DNA of 64,000 bases from the NCBI GenBank assembly GCA_017311315.1, contig CM029620.1, positions 4,887,779-4,951,778 on the forward strand. Direction: 5' to 3'. The notes under the pieces were generated by a model. The model made no database searches. It had not been told where the DNA came from and worked only from the letters and a program-made list of their open reading frames with translations. This document shows, in pieces, positions 1 through 11,030 of this stretch. The stretch is from Dendrocalamus latiflorus (taxonomy: Eukaryota; Streptophyta; Magnoliopsida; Poales; Poaceae). Within the stretch, counting starts at the first letter, position 1. Each line of letters opens with the position of its first letter. The translations under genes were made by a program, and so were the position numbers.

Positions 1-1
1 T

Positions 2-558
2 GGGCTTGTTATGAAAGAAGGGGAATATAAGTTGGTGAAGACAAGATTTAGTGCTTTCTTTGCAACACACCTTGATTCTGTCCTCAAAACTTCAGGAATT
101 AAGAACTTGGTCATCGTTGGTAAGCACTAATATACATCGATTGATATGGAAGTGACAATTTTTTTGTTAGCTTGATAATTTGTTGCTGTAATGTTTGTCG
201 TTTGTTCTTTAATAACAACATTCTGATAAACATTCTTATATGAAGGGTGAAAGGGCCCAAAAGGAAATTAATGCACAGTTCTTTTTTTTCTCTTTTGCCC
301 ACAATGCAGCAATCTTCACAACAAAAACCAAAAGAAAAATTTTTTGGAACAAAGATTGATTCCTTTCTTTTGTGCTTGAGAGTTCAATACCACATTGTAC
401 ATCACCATGTTACTTATGTGTATATATGTATTGATTTTCAGGGGTTCAAACACCAAATTGCATTCGGCAGACGGTCTATGATGCTGTAGCACTGGACTAT
501 GAGAAAGTTACAGTCATCATTGATGCAACAGCTGCTGCTAGGCCAGATATCCATTTGT
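2..558 (+). pseudogene. Isochorismatase/nicotinamidase-like gene fragment (two exons)
   Basis: Two exons read as an isochorismatase-family hydrolase, a cysteine hydrolase fold acting on isochorismate- or nicotinamide-like amides. Exon a (2-119) ends in KNLVIVG with a GT donor. Exon b (442-558) follows a TTTTCAG acceptor and begins GVQTPNCIRQTVYDAVALDY; the cysteine of PNCIR is the family nucleophile. It ends ARPDIHL before a GTGAGT donor. Together the exons encode about 79 residues from the C-terminal half of a protein usually near 200 residues. The exon expected next in the family is missing, and unrelated exons follow, so this is a captured fragment. Splice sites look intact. Confidence 0.75.
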
Positions 559-799
559 GTGAGTACTCATGTTTCACACATACTCTTTTATATCACTCTT
601 GACATCAAAACATCTATATCTGTGACCAGAGCTGGATCTTGGCGATTTGACATGCATATGTTTAGACTAATAGTAGACATAGTTTTTCACATTAAACAGG
701 GAAAACTTGAATGGGAAAATCTTTCATATTAATAAGATGCACTTTTGAAAACAACTAGATTATTCATGACCCTTATTGTCTTCTGTTATGGCAAGTTAT

Positions 800-1110
800 C
801 GTGCTGGGATTAATACATGGTTCAGTAAAGAGCTGAACTCATTTGAAGGCATTCTGTATGATAGTGTCGCCAAATTGTTATTGCATAGTGGTCTAAATGA
901 CGAATTCACAAGTGTTGATATACATTAGTATATAAATTTATCAAATTTTCTTCAGACTTCAGAGTTGTCTCTCAAATTGCAAGCTGGATGGAAAGTTGAT
1001 GTATTCAAGTTTGAACGCCTCAATGGTTGGATGACAGATCATCGAACTATTCCAAAGTTGCCCCTTTGTGAATCAATGGTTGATATGTTTTTTAAGAGAA
1101 GGTACCTCAG
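800..1110 (+). pseudogene. Unidentified exon-like fragments
   Basis: Two stretches look exonic but I do not recognise the gene. The first, near 800-890, reads AGINTWFSKELNSFEG and onward. The second starts after a TTCTTCAG acceptor near 957, reads SELSLKLQAGWKVDVFKFER and onward to VDMFFKRR, and stops at a possible GTACCT donor near 1101. Both are on the plus strand, like the neighbouring captured fragments. They may come from one gene. A function is not claimed. Confidence 0.4.
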
Positions 1111-1240
1111 GTACCTTGCATGCACAAATTGGTAATCCAATGGGAAAGGTACGATTTTCTCTAAAGAAGTAAATTAACTGGGGCCAAAACTCTGCCACAA
1201 ATTTGTTGTGTTAGGAAAAATATACTGAGAACAAGCCTCC

Positions 1241-1864
1241 ATGCTCCGTGACGGCGTGGCGCCCAATGTGTACACCTACAACATCCTCGTCCGCGCGCTC
1301 TGCGCCCGAGGCCGCCGGGAGGAGGCGCTCGACGTCGTGGGCGACATGCGCGGCTCGGGCTGCGCACCCAACGCCGTCACGTACAACACACTCGTCGCGG
1401 CGTTCTGCAGGTCCGGGGATGTGGACGGTGCGGAGAGGCTCTTCGGTGTGATGTGGGAGGGAGGCGTGAGGCCGAACCTGGTGACCTTCAACTCGGTGGT
1501 GAATGGGCTTTGTAAAGCGAGGAGGATGGAGGACGCGCGCAAGGTGTTTGATGAAATGTTGAGGGAGGGGTTCACGCCGGATGAGTTCAGTTATAACACC
1601 TTGGTGGGTGGGTACTGCAAGGCGGGGTGCTTGCATGAAGCATTGTCAGTGTTTTCCGAGATGGCACAGAAAGGGGTTGTGCCGGATGTTGTGACATTTA
1701 CGTCGCTGATCCATGCAATGTGCAGGGCTGGGAACTTGGAGCGAGCAGTGGCGCTGTTGGGGCAGATGAGGGAGAGGGGCCTTCGGATGAATGAGATTGC
1801 TTTCACAGCACTGATAGATGGGTTCTGCAAGAAGGGGTTCTTGGATGATGCGTTGTTTGCAAGA
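1241..1864 (+). pseudogene. P-type pentatricopeptide repeat (PPR) fragment
   Basis: About 205 residues of canonical 35-residue P-class PPR motifs, roughly six repeats. Each has a VTYNTLV/VTFNSVV-type helix and a GLCKA or AFCRSG turn (for example PNVYTYNILVRALCARG, PDVVTFTSLIHAMCRAG). PPR proteins bind organellar RNA, usually in mitochondria or plastids. This piece has no transit peptide and lacks the rest of the repeat tract: a typical member has 500-800 residues. GC content and third-base bias are far higher than in the flanks. The reading frame leaves PPR sequence near codon DDAL (about 1855) and enters a cyclin B exon in the wrong frame, stopping at 1894. It is a captured piece joined directly to the next fragment. 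Confidence 0.85.
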
Positions 1865-2800
1865 AAACTGTGCTTACTGCTCGTTCTAAGGTGAGTGATC
1901 CAATCCATCCTGCTTTTGCATTGTAGCTGATCATTTCAGTGCCATAACCTCTGCACGCTTTTCCTTGTTAATGTCAGTTCGCCTGTGGCCTTTCTGAGAA
2001 GCAAAAGGAACTCATCGAGGACATTGACAAGCTCGACGGCGACAACCAGCTGGCTGTGGTTGACTACATTGAGGACATCTACAAGTTCTACAGGACTGCC
2101 CAGGTAACTACAACCTCGTCACCTTTAGGAAGATTGATCAATTGAGCTCAGCATGTTCTGAAAGTGTTCACCATGTTTGTTGGCCGATGCAGCACGAGAG
2201 CCGTCCTACTGACTACATGAGCAGCCAGCTCGAGATCAATCCCAACATGCGGGCGATCCTCGCCGACTGGATCGTTGAAGTTCACCACAAGTCTGAGCTC
2301 ATGCCGGAGACCCTATACCTCACGATCTACGTCATAGATCGGTACCTCTCCCTGCAACCCGTGCTGCGAAGGGAGCTACAGCTTGTCGGCGTCGCGGCCA
2401 TGCTGATCGCCTGCAAGTATGAGAAGATTTGGGCGTCGGAGGTAGGCAAAACATAACCTTCGCATCATTGTTCATTTCTAGCTCTTGTTGGAACACTCTT
2501 CAGTGGTCGATTGCTTGAGTTGTGCAGGTCAGCGAGTTCATCTGCATATCTGCCAATGCCTACACGCGGCAGCAAATTCTTGCCATGGAGAAGAGCATTT
2601 TGAATAAGCTGGAGTGGAACCTTACTATCCCCACACCTTATGTCTTCCTCGTGCGGTTTGTGAAAGCTGCTGTAAGCGACAAGGAGGTAGAGAACTGGAC
2701 TAATCTCTCTCTGTAGTTCCATATCAGATTTTCCATGGAATTGTTTCATGCTGAAACCTTTTCTTGTCGTGTGAATGCAGCTGGAGCATATGGCGTTTTG
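1861..2800 (+). pseudogene. B-type cyclin gene fragment with introns
   Basis: Five consecutive exons of a mitotic (B-type) cyclin, with GT-AG introns kept: 1861-1890, 1978-2103, 2193-2441, 2528-2686 and 2781 onward. Readable blocks include CGLSEKQKELIEDIDKLDGD, DYIEDIYKFYRTAQ, the cyclin-box core MRAILADWIVEVHHK, LYLTIYVIDRYLSLQPV and LEWNLTIPTPYVFLVRF. Cyclins bind CDK through this box. The usual KYEEIW is KYEKIW here, a charge change at a conserved acidic site. Both the N-terminal destruction-box region and the end of the C-terminal cyclin fold are absent. Retention of introns shows DNA-level capture, not retroposition. The start of the first exon is fused to the PPR fragment. Confidence 0.88.
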
Positions 2801-3320
2801 TTTGAGCAATTGCGTTTTTTGGTTGGGGGGGGGGCAGCTCTAAATACTGATTGTTGGTACATATCTCTTAGGAGGAACCAACATATCTCTTAGGAGGAAC
2901 ACAATTCTTTTTTGTTAACAAGGATGCTTTTTTGTATACATCTCTGGATGATTGCTTCAAATGTAGTTGTTGTGAAACTATGTATAGGTGGCCAAAATAT
3001 GAATTACTCATATATGTAGCCTCATCCGAGAGTGTTTCTCTTTTTTTTTTTGGCAATTTTTTGTTGTATCTGTGTTGAATACACAAAGTAGCAAAGTGGA
3101 CCGTTATTTCACTTTTATTAGTTACCACACTAATATGGCAGGTTAATCTTGTCTATTAGTGATATAATAGAAACTTGTGAAAGACAATGAAAATTTAGAT
3201 CATATAAAACATATCACAAATAAACTAATTTATTTTTTTGTTATACAATATATGAGACGTGAATCTTAATGAATCTGATTGTTCGTTTTATTTTTTACAA
3301 ATTTTATCTTGTTTTGTATT

Positions 3321-3352
3321 TTACCGTAGCGTTAGCACGGGCACACTACTAG
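3321..3352 (+). other. Helitron 3' terminal hairpin and CTAG end
   Basis: The hairpin arms CCGT-GC and GC-CGG surround GTTA, with one A-A mismatch. The tail ACACTACTAG is followed by host T at 3353, fitting the CTRR|T rule for Helitron 3' ends. Confidence 0.75.
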
Positions 3353-5126
3353 TACTGATAGTCCCACAAATTTGGACGGATTGAATGGATACATGGTACG
3401 TATAAAAATATTAAGCTTAAAACTGCTCATTTCATTGCTTCTACTTCTAGCATCTATAGATAAATAGATTCATTTCCCAAGACATTTATTATGCGTCCTT
3501 ATATTTATTTGGGACATCATATTTTGCTTGTGAAACACATCTAGCCTCCCAGATGTATGCCACTGTGGTCCTATTCTTTTCAGCTTCCAAAAATTGCTTT
3601 TCATTTTTTTACAGTAACTAGCTTTTAAACGGAGTATTTTTTTTTAAGATATGGTCTACTGGTTAATTGTAATACATACTTTACTGACTTCATTTATATT
3701 GGCAAAAACCGCACGTGAGTTTTTGTTACTCTGTAATTTCTCATACAAACATCCCAAAAGCCATAAGCCACAGCCAAAAAGAACAGGCCTTGTGCGCTAC
3801 CAGGACATATATAGCATAGTCTAGAATCTGTTGTTTAATTAGCAACTAAGCACAAATAGTTCAATAAGTTAGACCAAGAATAAATTTGGTCCACATTTTG
3901 GAGTACTACGATGGCAAGATCACATGATAGACCCTCGCATACCGTTCATGTCTATGTTGACCAAATAGTGCAAAAAGTTTGACAAATTATATATGCAATT
4001 GCGGTTTCTAATAACCATGCTAAAGCCTAAAGATGCAGTAAGATCCATGTTCGCCTCTCCAAATGATGGGGTGGTACACTGTGAAGCTGTTAAAAAAATG
4101 ACAAATCTGCAATTGTTTGCACAAATATATGTAAAACAGAGTAAGGTATCCCATGCAGGATTTATAATGGACAAAGCGTACGTAGCTTCCACCGTCGAAT
4201 CATGGGATTACAATCACGCATTACCGTGTTCAAAGTAGAGGTGATGATATTGGGTTTCATATGGGTTAAGTAATGGTAATTATGCAGTTGAAATTTGAAA
4301 CAATAGCATCATGTTTCTCGGAAGCATCATTACGCAGACGATGGTGATGGTGCATTTTCATGTAACATGGGGTGGTACACCTCCTAATGACTGCCATGGC
4401 AAAATATTACGGTGGTGTCTAGGGGTACTCCATTGTTTTTTATGGTTTAGAGTACTCAGATTTTTTAGAGAGGGTATATGCATAAAAGAGGGAGGATTCA
4501 AGTGTTTTTTGTGGTTCGTAACACTTATATTTTTTGGAGGGGGTGCATACTTACAAGAAAAGAGATTTAAGTGTTTTTGTGGTTCGGAGCATTCACATTT
4601 TTTTAAAGAGGTGCATACATAGGAGAAAAATCTAGTACTCTGAGTCCAAAAAAACACTCAAGTGGTGTCTAGAGAGCACTCAAGTATTTTTTGTGGTTCG
4701 GAGTACTTACAATATTTTAAGGGGTGCATACATGAGAGAAAGGGAATTCAAGTGTTTTTTGCGGTTCAAAGCGCTCATATTTTTTTTTTGGAGGGGGTGC
4801 ATATATGAAAGAAGATGATTCAAATGTTTTACATTTTTTGGAAGGGTTGCATATATAAAAGAAAAATCTAAATGTTTCAAGTCCAAAAAAAACACTCGAG
4901 TGATGTTTAGCACTTCCTAAATATTATTTCTTCACAAACACAGCACATGCTTAACGCATCTACATCTACAACCAATAATCTGATCCGCATTTTTTCAAAC
5001 ATTATTTGTCCGAAAGAATTTAATAATGGCCATTGTATGCATTATTAAATTGCTAGCGTTGTGATCCATTTTACATGATTTTTCATGAGTGGGATATATT
5101 GACTCTTCAAAGTTTATTATATGCAG
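3353..5126 (+). other. Probable YSL intron sequence with MITE remnant and minisatellite
   Basis: No exon is recognised in this 1.8-kb stretch. It ends in a good acceptor (TTATATGCAG, 5117-5126) feeding the YSL exon. At about 3575-3810 there is a decayed MITE-like block sharing CTTTTAAACGGAGT and the final AGAACAGGCC with the dimeric MITE at 46226-46702. At 4400-4915 lies a degenerate minisatellite. A short open stretch at 3993-4238 has no recognisable domain and is not called as a gene. Confidence 0.5.
4400..4915. repeat. Degenerate minisatellite, unit about 70-110 bp
   Basis: At least five imperfect copies of a T-rich unit containing TTCAAGTGTTTTTTGTGGTT, then a GGAGGGGGTGCATA-type segment. 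Clear copies of the core lie near 4498, 4567, 4678 and 4747. It has no coding potential. Confidence 0.75.
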
Positions 5127-6254
5127 GTATTCCTTGGAATAACAGTGATCCTTACTGACGGCATTTTCAACTTCATCACACTTATTACTACAGCCGCAAT
5201 TGACTTCTACAACAAAAGGCAAGAAAACGATTCAGGCCTGACTAACTATATCAGCAAACATCCCAGCCTGAACTATGATGACCGTAAAAGGATTGAGGTA
5301 TTTCTCAACAATCGAATCCCTTGTTCCATTCCGGTGGCCGCGTACGTCACATGCGCAACAGTATGCACAGTTGTTATCCCATGGATCTTCAATCAGATTA
5401 AATTCTACCATGTAGCAGCATTGTACATGCTTGTTCCGATTTTTGTGTTCTGCAACGCCTATGGAACAGGACTCACAGATTGGTCAGTTGCACCAACTTA
5501 TTCCAAATTCATAATCTTCGTCATTGCAGCATGGATTGGCAAAACTGGTGCAGTTATCGCTAGCCTTGTAGCTTGTGGCATAGTCCTCGCAGCTGTTCAT
5601 CTTTCTGCATGTGCAATGCAAGATTTCAGGACAGGTTACATGACACTAACCTCGTCACGAGCTATGGCCGCCGGGCAGATCTTTGGTGTAATAATTGGTT
5701 CTATTGTTAACCCATTAATCTTTCTTGCCTTCCAAATAACCGCCAAAACCGGCATTCCGATTGGATCAAAGCAATCAGAATTCCCATGTCCCTATGCCGG
5801 ACTCTATCGTGCCATTGGGATTATTGGCACGGGAGGTGTCAAGGAGCTGCCTAAGCATTGTCTTTCATTCTGCTTGGTTGCTTTTGCCATAACATTATCC
5901 ATAGATTCGCTTAGAGTGGTATCTCAGAAGAAAGGTTGGACGATACAGCAGTATGTTCCTAGTATGACGGCACTAGGATTACCGTTCTTCATCGGACCCT
6001 TCTTCACCATAGATATGTGCCTAGGTAGTGTACTGCTGTTTATCTGGACTAAAATCGATATCCAAAGTGCAGAGCTACTGTCAAGCGCACTTGCAGCAGG
6101 CATGATATGTGCGGAAGGATTATTTGCGTTGCCAGCAGCAATACTGGGCTTCTTCAATTTCCAACCACCTATCTGCATGAAGTTCATTCCTAGTGGAAAA
6201 CAAGTTGAAGTGGTGGATTCATTCTTCAAAAGTTTGAGGCTCTCAAAGACATGA
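5127..6254 (+). CDS. Yellow stripe-like (YSL) transporter, last exon, C-terminal half
   Basis: YSL proteins are plasma- or vacuolar-membrane members of the oligopeptide transporter family that move metal-nicotianamine or metal-phytosiderophore chelates. This uninterrupted exon encodes 375 residues after the acceptor at 5126, in phase 0; the in-frame ATG at 5121 is intronic. Landmarks in order are FLGITVILTDGIFNFI, the near-diagnostic NAYGTGLTDWS, MQDFRTGYMTL, PYAGLYRAIGIIG, LPKHCLSFC, GPFFTIDMCLGSV, ALPAAILGFFNFQPPICMKF, then stop. Six to eight hydrophobic spans are visible. A full YSL has about 650-720 residues over six or seven exons, so the N-terminal half must lie left of the Helitron, outside the window. 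No frame damage is seen. The paralogue starting at 41548 suggests a tandem pair. Confidence 0.92.
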   Translation, partial: VFLGITVILTDGIFNFITLITTAAIDFYNKRQENDSGLTNYISKHPSLNYDDRKRIEVFLNNRIPCSIPVAAYVTCATVCTVVIPWIFNQIKFYHVAALYMLVPIFVFCNAYGTGLTDWSVAPTYSKFIIFVIAAWIGKTGAVIASLVACGIVLAAVHLSACAMQDFRTGYMTLTSSRAMAAGQIFGVIIGSIVNPLIFLAFQITAKTGIPIGSKQSEFPCPYAGLYRAIGIIGTGGVKELPKHCLSFCLVAFAITLSIDSLRVVSQKKGWTIQQYVPSMTALGLPFFIGPFFTIDMCLGSVLLFIWTKIDIQSAELLSSALAAGMICAEGLFALPAAILGFFNFQPPICMKFIPSGKQVEVVDSFFKSLRLSKT

Positions 6255-6597
6255 GAAATGTATTCCGAGTTCGGTCTGCATATTCTCTCAAGAGCTTATT
6301 TTGTAAATGCTGCACGTATTTTTATCATGTAGTTTAATTTCCATTGTGAGCTGATGTTTTTCTAACTGGAGTTATGTAACTAGATTGCAGAAGATACATA
6401 ACATGGTAATTTAGTGCCACTAAAAAGTTTTGAAATGCCCACTACTCTTGACACTGACTTGTGGTCTCGTACCCTCCTTGTCAACTTCGCAATGCAACAT
6501 TTCAAAACTTTGTTGTGGCACCTTGTCACATGCTGGAGGTAGCAAGCGCAAAGGATAGTTGTGGAAGGCAGGAGGTTGAGGTCCTGGACCTCGACAC
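6255..6597 (+). other. 3' flank of YSL gene up to Copia insertion
   Basis: AT-rich sequence downstream of the stop codon, expected to include the 3' UTR. No clear AATAAA was seen. From about 6480 it grades into unassigned repeat-like sequence, which is cut by the Copia insertion at 6598 and resumes at 11825. Confidence 0.4.
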
Positions 6598-6726
6598 TGT
6601 TATGAATAGCGCTTGTATTCATATGAGGCCAATGGGCCGGTATATATACACAAAGTACAGGTGGTAAATATGCAAAGAACCCCTCATAACAATGGGGAAT
6701 AACAAACTATACATATATCTCTAACA
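6598..6726 (-). repeat. Copia 1 left LTR (3' LTR of element)
   Basis: 129 bp, starts TGTTATGAATAGCG and ends CTCTAACA; identical by eye to 11696-11824. Confidence 0.95.
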
Positions 6727-6738
6727 CCCCCCTCAAAC

Positions 6739-9700
6739 TCATGGTGGATCAACAACACTGAGTTTGGAGAGGAAGAAGCTGTGTTGTGCTCGAGTCTGGG
6801 CCTTCGTGAAGAAATCCGCTATCTGAAGCTCTGAAGGCACATACTGAAGAGTAATCACCTGATCATGCACACAAGTCCTCATGAAAGAAGCATCAACTCC
6901 AATGTGCTTGGTGAGCTCATGCTTCACAGGATCATGAGCAATACTGATAGCACCTGTACTGTCTGACAAGAGAGGGGTCGGTGTAGTGACAGAAACACCA
7001 AAATCCTCAAGTAACCACCGTAGCCAAGTAATCTCTGCTGTCAAGAGAGCCATAGCTCGCAACTCAGCCTCTGCACTCGAATGGGACACTGCAGTCTGTT
7101 TCTTCGTCTTCCAGGCAATAAGAGAACCACCAAGAAAAACACAGTAAGCAGAGATAGACCGGCGATCAGAGGGATCGCTGGCCCAAGTAGCATCCGAATA
7201 GGCCTGAAGCTGTTACGAGCTGGAACGGGGAAAGAAGAGACGGCGAGAGATAGTCCCACGAAGGTATCGCAAAACTCGAAGAAGGTGGCTGTAGTGAACC
7301 TGAGTGGGAGCTGAAACAAACTGACTCAGAATATGAACTGGATAAGTGATATCTGGACGAGTAACAGCAAGGTAGACAAGACTCCCAACAAGATGACGAT
7401 AGCGAGTCGGATCAGAAAGAAGCTCGCCATCAGAGAGTCGGAGGTGAACATTGAGCTCCATGGGAGTCTCAACAGTACGCTGATCAGTGAGAGAGGCGCG
7501 ATCAAGAAGATCCTGAATATATTTCTCTTGGGACATAAAGAAACCATCTGGAGTGGAAGTAACCTCAATCCCAAGGAAATAACGAAGAGGACCAAGATCC
7601 GACATAAGGAACTGCTCACTAAGACGAGCCTTAACAAAGGCAATGTACTCAGAATCATCTCCCGTAATGATCATATCATCAACATACAGGAGAAGAAGAG
7701 TCCGACCACGAGACGAAGTGTGGACAAAGAGCGCAGGATCATGATCACTAGCTGAAAATCCAGCACCAGTAACCACAGAGGAGAAGCGCTCAAACCAAGC
7801 ACGGGGGGCTTGCTTAAGGCCATAGAGAGAGCGACGAAGGCGACAGACCATGCCCTCAGGAACAGAATACCCAGGTGGCGGATGCATGTAGACCTCCTCA
7901 CGCAACTCGCCATTAAGAAATGCATTCTTGACATCAAGCTGAGAAACAGACCAGTGGCGAACAGACGCCACCGAAAGAAGAGTGCGAACAGTGGTCATGT
8001 GGGCCACAGGAGCAAAAGTCTCGTCGTAGTCAACACCATGCTGCTGCTGGAAACCACGAGCAACAAGACGCGCCTTATAACGCTCAAGAGAGCCATCAGA
8101 GCGAGTCTTAATCTTATAGACCCAGTTACATGTGATGGGATGAGAATGGGATGGAAAAGGAACAAGATCCCAAGTACCAGTACGCTCGAGGGCAGCAATC
8201 TCCTCGGCCATGGCAAGCTGCCACTCAGGGTGAGTAACAGCATCCCGATAGGAGACAGGCTCACGAGTAGCTGCGCCAGCAAAGGCAAAACGGGCAGGAG
8301 GCCGAATCGACTGGCGATCGCGGAGAGCGTAGCGAGGAGAAGATGACCCATCAGGGGAAGATGGAGCATCAGAAGAAGATGGAACATCAGAAGAAGATGA
8401 CTCATCTGGAAGATCCTCAATACGAGGTCGACGAGTGTAGACGATAGTGGGAGGAGCCTGGGGAGTCGTAGGAGACGACACAGGCGGCGACAACGGCGGA
8501 GAGGCCACAGGGGGAATATGTGGAGACTCAGTAGGACAGGTGGACGAGGGCAAAACAGATATAGGAGTATCTGGAAAGGTCAAGAAAGACAGAGACTCCA
8601 CAGAGGAAGCCGAAGGAGAGGCAGGACGTGGGTAGAATGGACGAGACTCGTCGAAAGTCACATCTCGAGAAACCCGTATCCGACGACCAACAGGATTCCA
8701 GCACCGATAGCCCTTGTGCTCAGCACTGTACCCCAGAAAGACACACTCAACAGACTGAGCGGTCAGTTTGGTACGTTCTCGAGGGGCGAGGAGAACATAG
8801 CAAACGCAGCCAAACATATGAAGGGCAGAGTAGTCAGGAAGAAGACCACAGAGACGCTCAACAGGGATCACACCCTTAAGAGCAGAAGAGGGCTGAATGT
8901 TGACGAGATAGGTGGCAGTGGAAACAGCCTCGGCCCAAAAGTGAGGTGGAATAGAGGCGGCGATCATCAGAGCACGAGCCGTCTCAAGGAGGTGACGATG
9001 CTTGCGCTCAGCGACACCATTCTGAGCATGAGCACCAGGACAAGAAAACTGAGCGAGAGTGCCCTGCTCAGCAAGGAAGCTGCGCAGGTGACGAGAGAGG
9101 TACTCGCCAGCAGAATCAGCACGAAAGACACGAATAGGAGTGGAGAACTGTGTGTGTATCATAGTGGCAAATTGTTTATAGATAGGCAAGGCCTCACTAC
9201 GAGAAGACATGAAATATATCCAAGTGTGGCGAGAGAAATCATCTATAAAAATAATATAATAACGATGACCCCCTTTCGAAACGAAGGGAGCCGGACCCCA
9301 AACATCTGAATGAACAAGATCAAAAGGACGCTGAGACACAGTCTCACTATGAGGATAAGGAAGCTGAATCTGTTTACCTAACTTACAGCCCTGACAATCT
9401 AAAGACACGTCTCCTGAGACAGACCCCAGAAGACCACGACGAACTAAGGACGACAGGCGAGATCCACACAGATGGCCAAGACGGTGATGCCACTGCTGGA
9501 AAGAGCCGGTAGACGAAGTGGCAGAAGCGGAGAGACTGGCGGCGGTGGTGGCAGCGGAAGGAAGATGAAGCCAGTCAAGCTCCCAAAGACGCTGTGAGTC
9601 ACGGCGCCGAGGGCCAGAACCAACCAGAGCTCCCGTGTGGCAGTCCTGAACACAACAAGAGTCAGAGTCGAGAATAACTCGATAACCAAGGTCAGTAATC

Positions 9701-11030
9701 TGCCCAGCAGAAAGAAGCTGCAAGGTAAGGCGAGGAACATGAGCAACAGAAGGAACATGAAAAGATGAGTTGCTAAGAGATCCTCGACCAGAGACAGAAA
9801 GAGATGTACCATCAGCAGTAAGAACACTGACAGGAGAATTAAGAGGTGTAATAGAAGACAGAGTGGAAGAATCAGGAGTCATGTGAAAAGATGCTCCAGA
9901 ATCAAGAATCCATGGGGAGGTACCTGACTGTGTAGGAGGTGGTCTCTCAGTGCCTGAAGAATCAGTAGCAGAACCTGCAGAACCTGTCGAGGGAGAACCT
10001 GAAGCGGCAAGCAGGCGTCGAAGTCTGGCTATCTCCTGCTCGGTGAGAGAAGCTGCTGAAGAAGTCGAGCCAGACGTCGTCGTAGAAGCACTAGTGCCAG
10101 TAGAAGAACGGCGTGAAAGATGCCGCTTCTTCTTGTAGCACTGGGACTCAGTGTGGCCATCCTTGTCGCAGTAGGAACAGTGAGGACAGCCACCTCCAGA
10201 CTGAGGACGGCCACCACCACCTGTGGTAGCCGCTGGAGGAGGCAGTGTAGCAGGCGGACAAGCGGCGAGCACAGAGGGGAGTGGCATCAGACCAGCACCA
10301 CTCAAACGAGTCTCCTCTGTGCGTATCTCGGTAAGAGCCTCCAGGAGAGTGACACGAGGGTGGCGTGCAAGGAGCTGGGCACGCCTTTGCTCGAACTTAG
10401 GACGGAGGCGAGTAAGGAACTCGTAAACCCGCTGAAACTGCAGATCAGCACGTACCTCCAGGCAGCACGGACAGGTACGACAGCCAGCAGTGCGAAGTGA
10501 GTCCAACTGACGCCAGACAGCAGAACTCTGAGCGTAAAAGGCGTCAACAGTAGCATCACCCTGCTGAAGAGAGTGCTCCTGCGGACCACGGACAGGTACA
10601 GGGCATCACCAGAGGGCTCGTAGCGCTGACGAAGATGAGTCCACATCTGGAAAGCCGAAGAAAGTCCCACAACCTCAGAAGAAAACTGAGGCTGGACACT
10701 GGCGATGAAGACAGCAGCAGCCCGAGCGTCATCATCGTACCACTGAGTGTAGACAGTCAGACGATCATTGTAGGAATCCAGAGCCTCCTGGTAGGCAGAG
10801 GCAGCTTTATCATCAGCGTCATCATCAGCAGCAGCCTTATCGGCTGTCGGAGGCAATGCAACAGGCGTAGGCTCCGTCGAAGGAATAGGGCAAGGCGGGC
10901 AGGTGACATCGCCAAAGAGGACGCCCCAGAGACGAAGACCACGCATGTGAATGCGCATGTGAGACACGAAGTCGGTGTAATTAACACCATCAAAAATCAC
11001 CGGGCAGCGAGGGAGGGAAACGGTGCCCAT
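6739..11030 (-). pseudogene. Copia 1 gag-pol polyprotein with one frameshift and one stop
   Basis: The polyprotein of a Copia retrotransposon, needed for particle formation, reverse transcription and integration. Gag starts at 11030. A one-base loss near 10580 shifts the frame; the following pol frame runs from about 10580 to 7213. Visible are the zinc knuckle CSYCDKDGHTESQC (about 10150), protease motif WILDSGASFHMTPD (about 9910), integrase HHRLGHL and CQGCKLGK zinc site (about 9500-9350) with DDFSRHTWIYF, RT WVYKIKTRSDGS through LLLLYVDDMIITGDD (about 7680), then TAA at 7213-7215. The same frame continues as RNase H (SSAEAELRAM, DSTGAISIAHDPVKHELTKH) to 6739. All domains are present. Two small lesions make it non-functional as read. 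Confidence 0.93.

Larger units (their letters stand above)
1..3352 (+). mobile_element. Helitron, 3' portion, carrying host-gene fragments
   Basis: The right end at 3321-3352 has the hallmarks of a plant Helitron 3' terminus. An imperfect hairpin (CCGTAGCGTTAGCACGGG) is followed about ten bases later by CTAG, and the next host base is T. The last 30 or so bases are repeated, in reverse complement, at 53748-53780, so this is a multi-copy end. The interior holds four host-gene fragments, all on the same strand as the element, as is usual for Helitron capture. The 5' TC end is not in the window, so the element starts further left. No Rep/helicase coding is seen here. It probably sits in an intron of the YSL gene whose last exon begins at 5127. 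Confidence 0.75.

Noticed and set aside
3993..4238. 81-codon frame as a missing YSL exon
   Set aside because: It shows none of the YSL landmarks and lacks good splice borders.
8518..9309. Long plus-strand open frame within Copia 1
   Set aside because: It is antisense to the Copia pol gene, with no recognisable domain; a shadow of the minus-strand frame.
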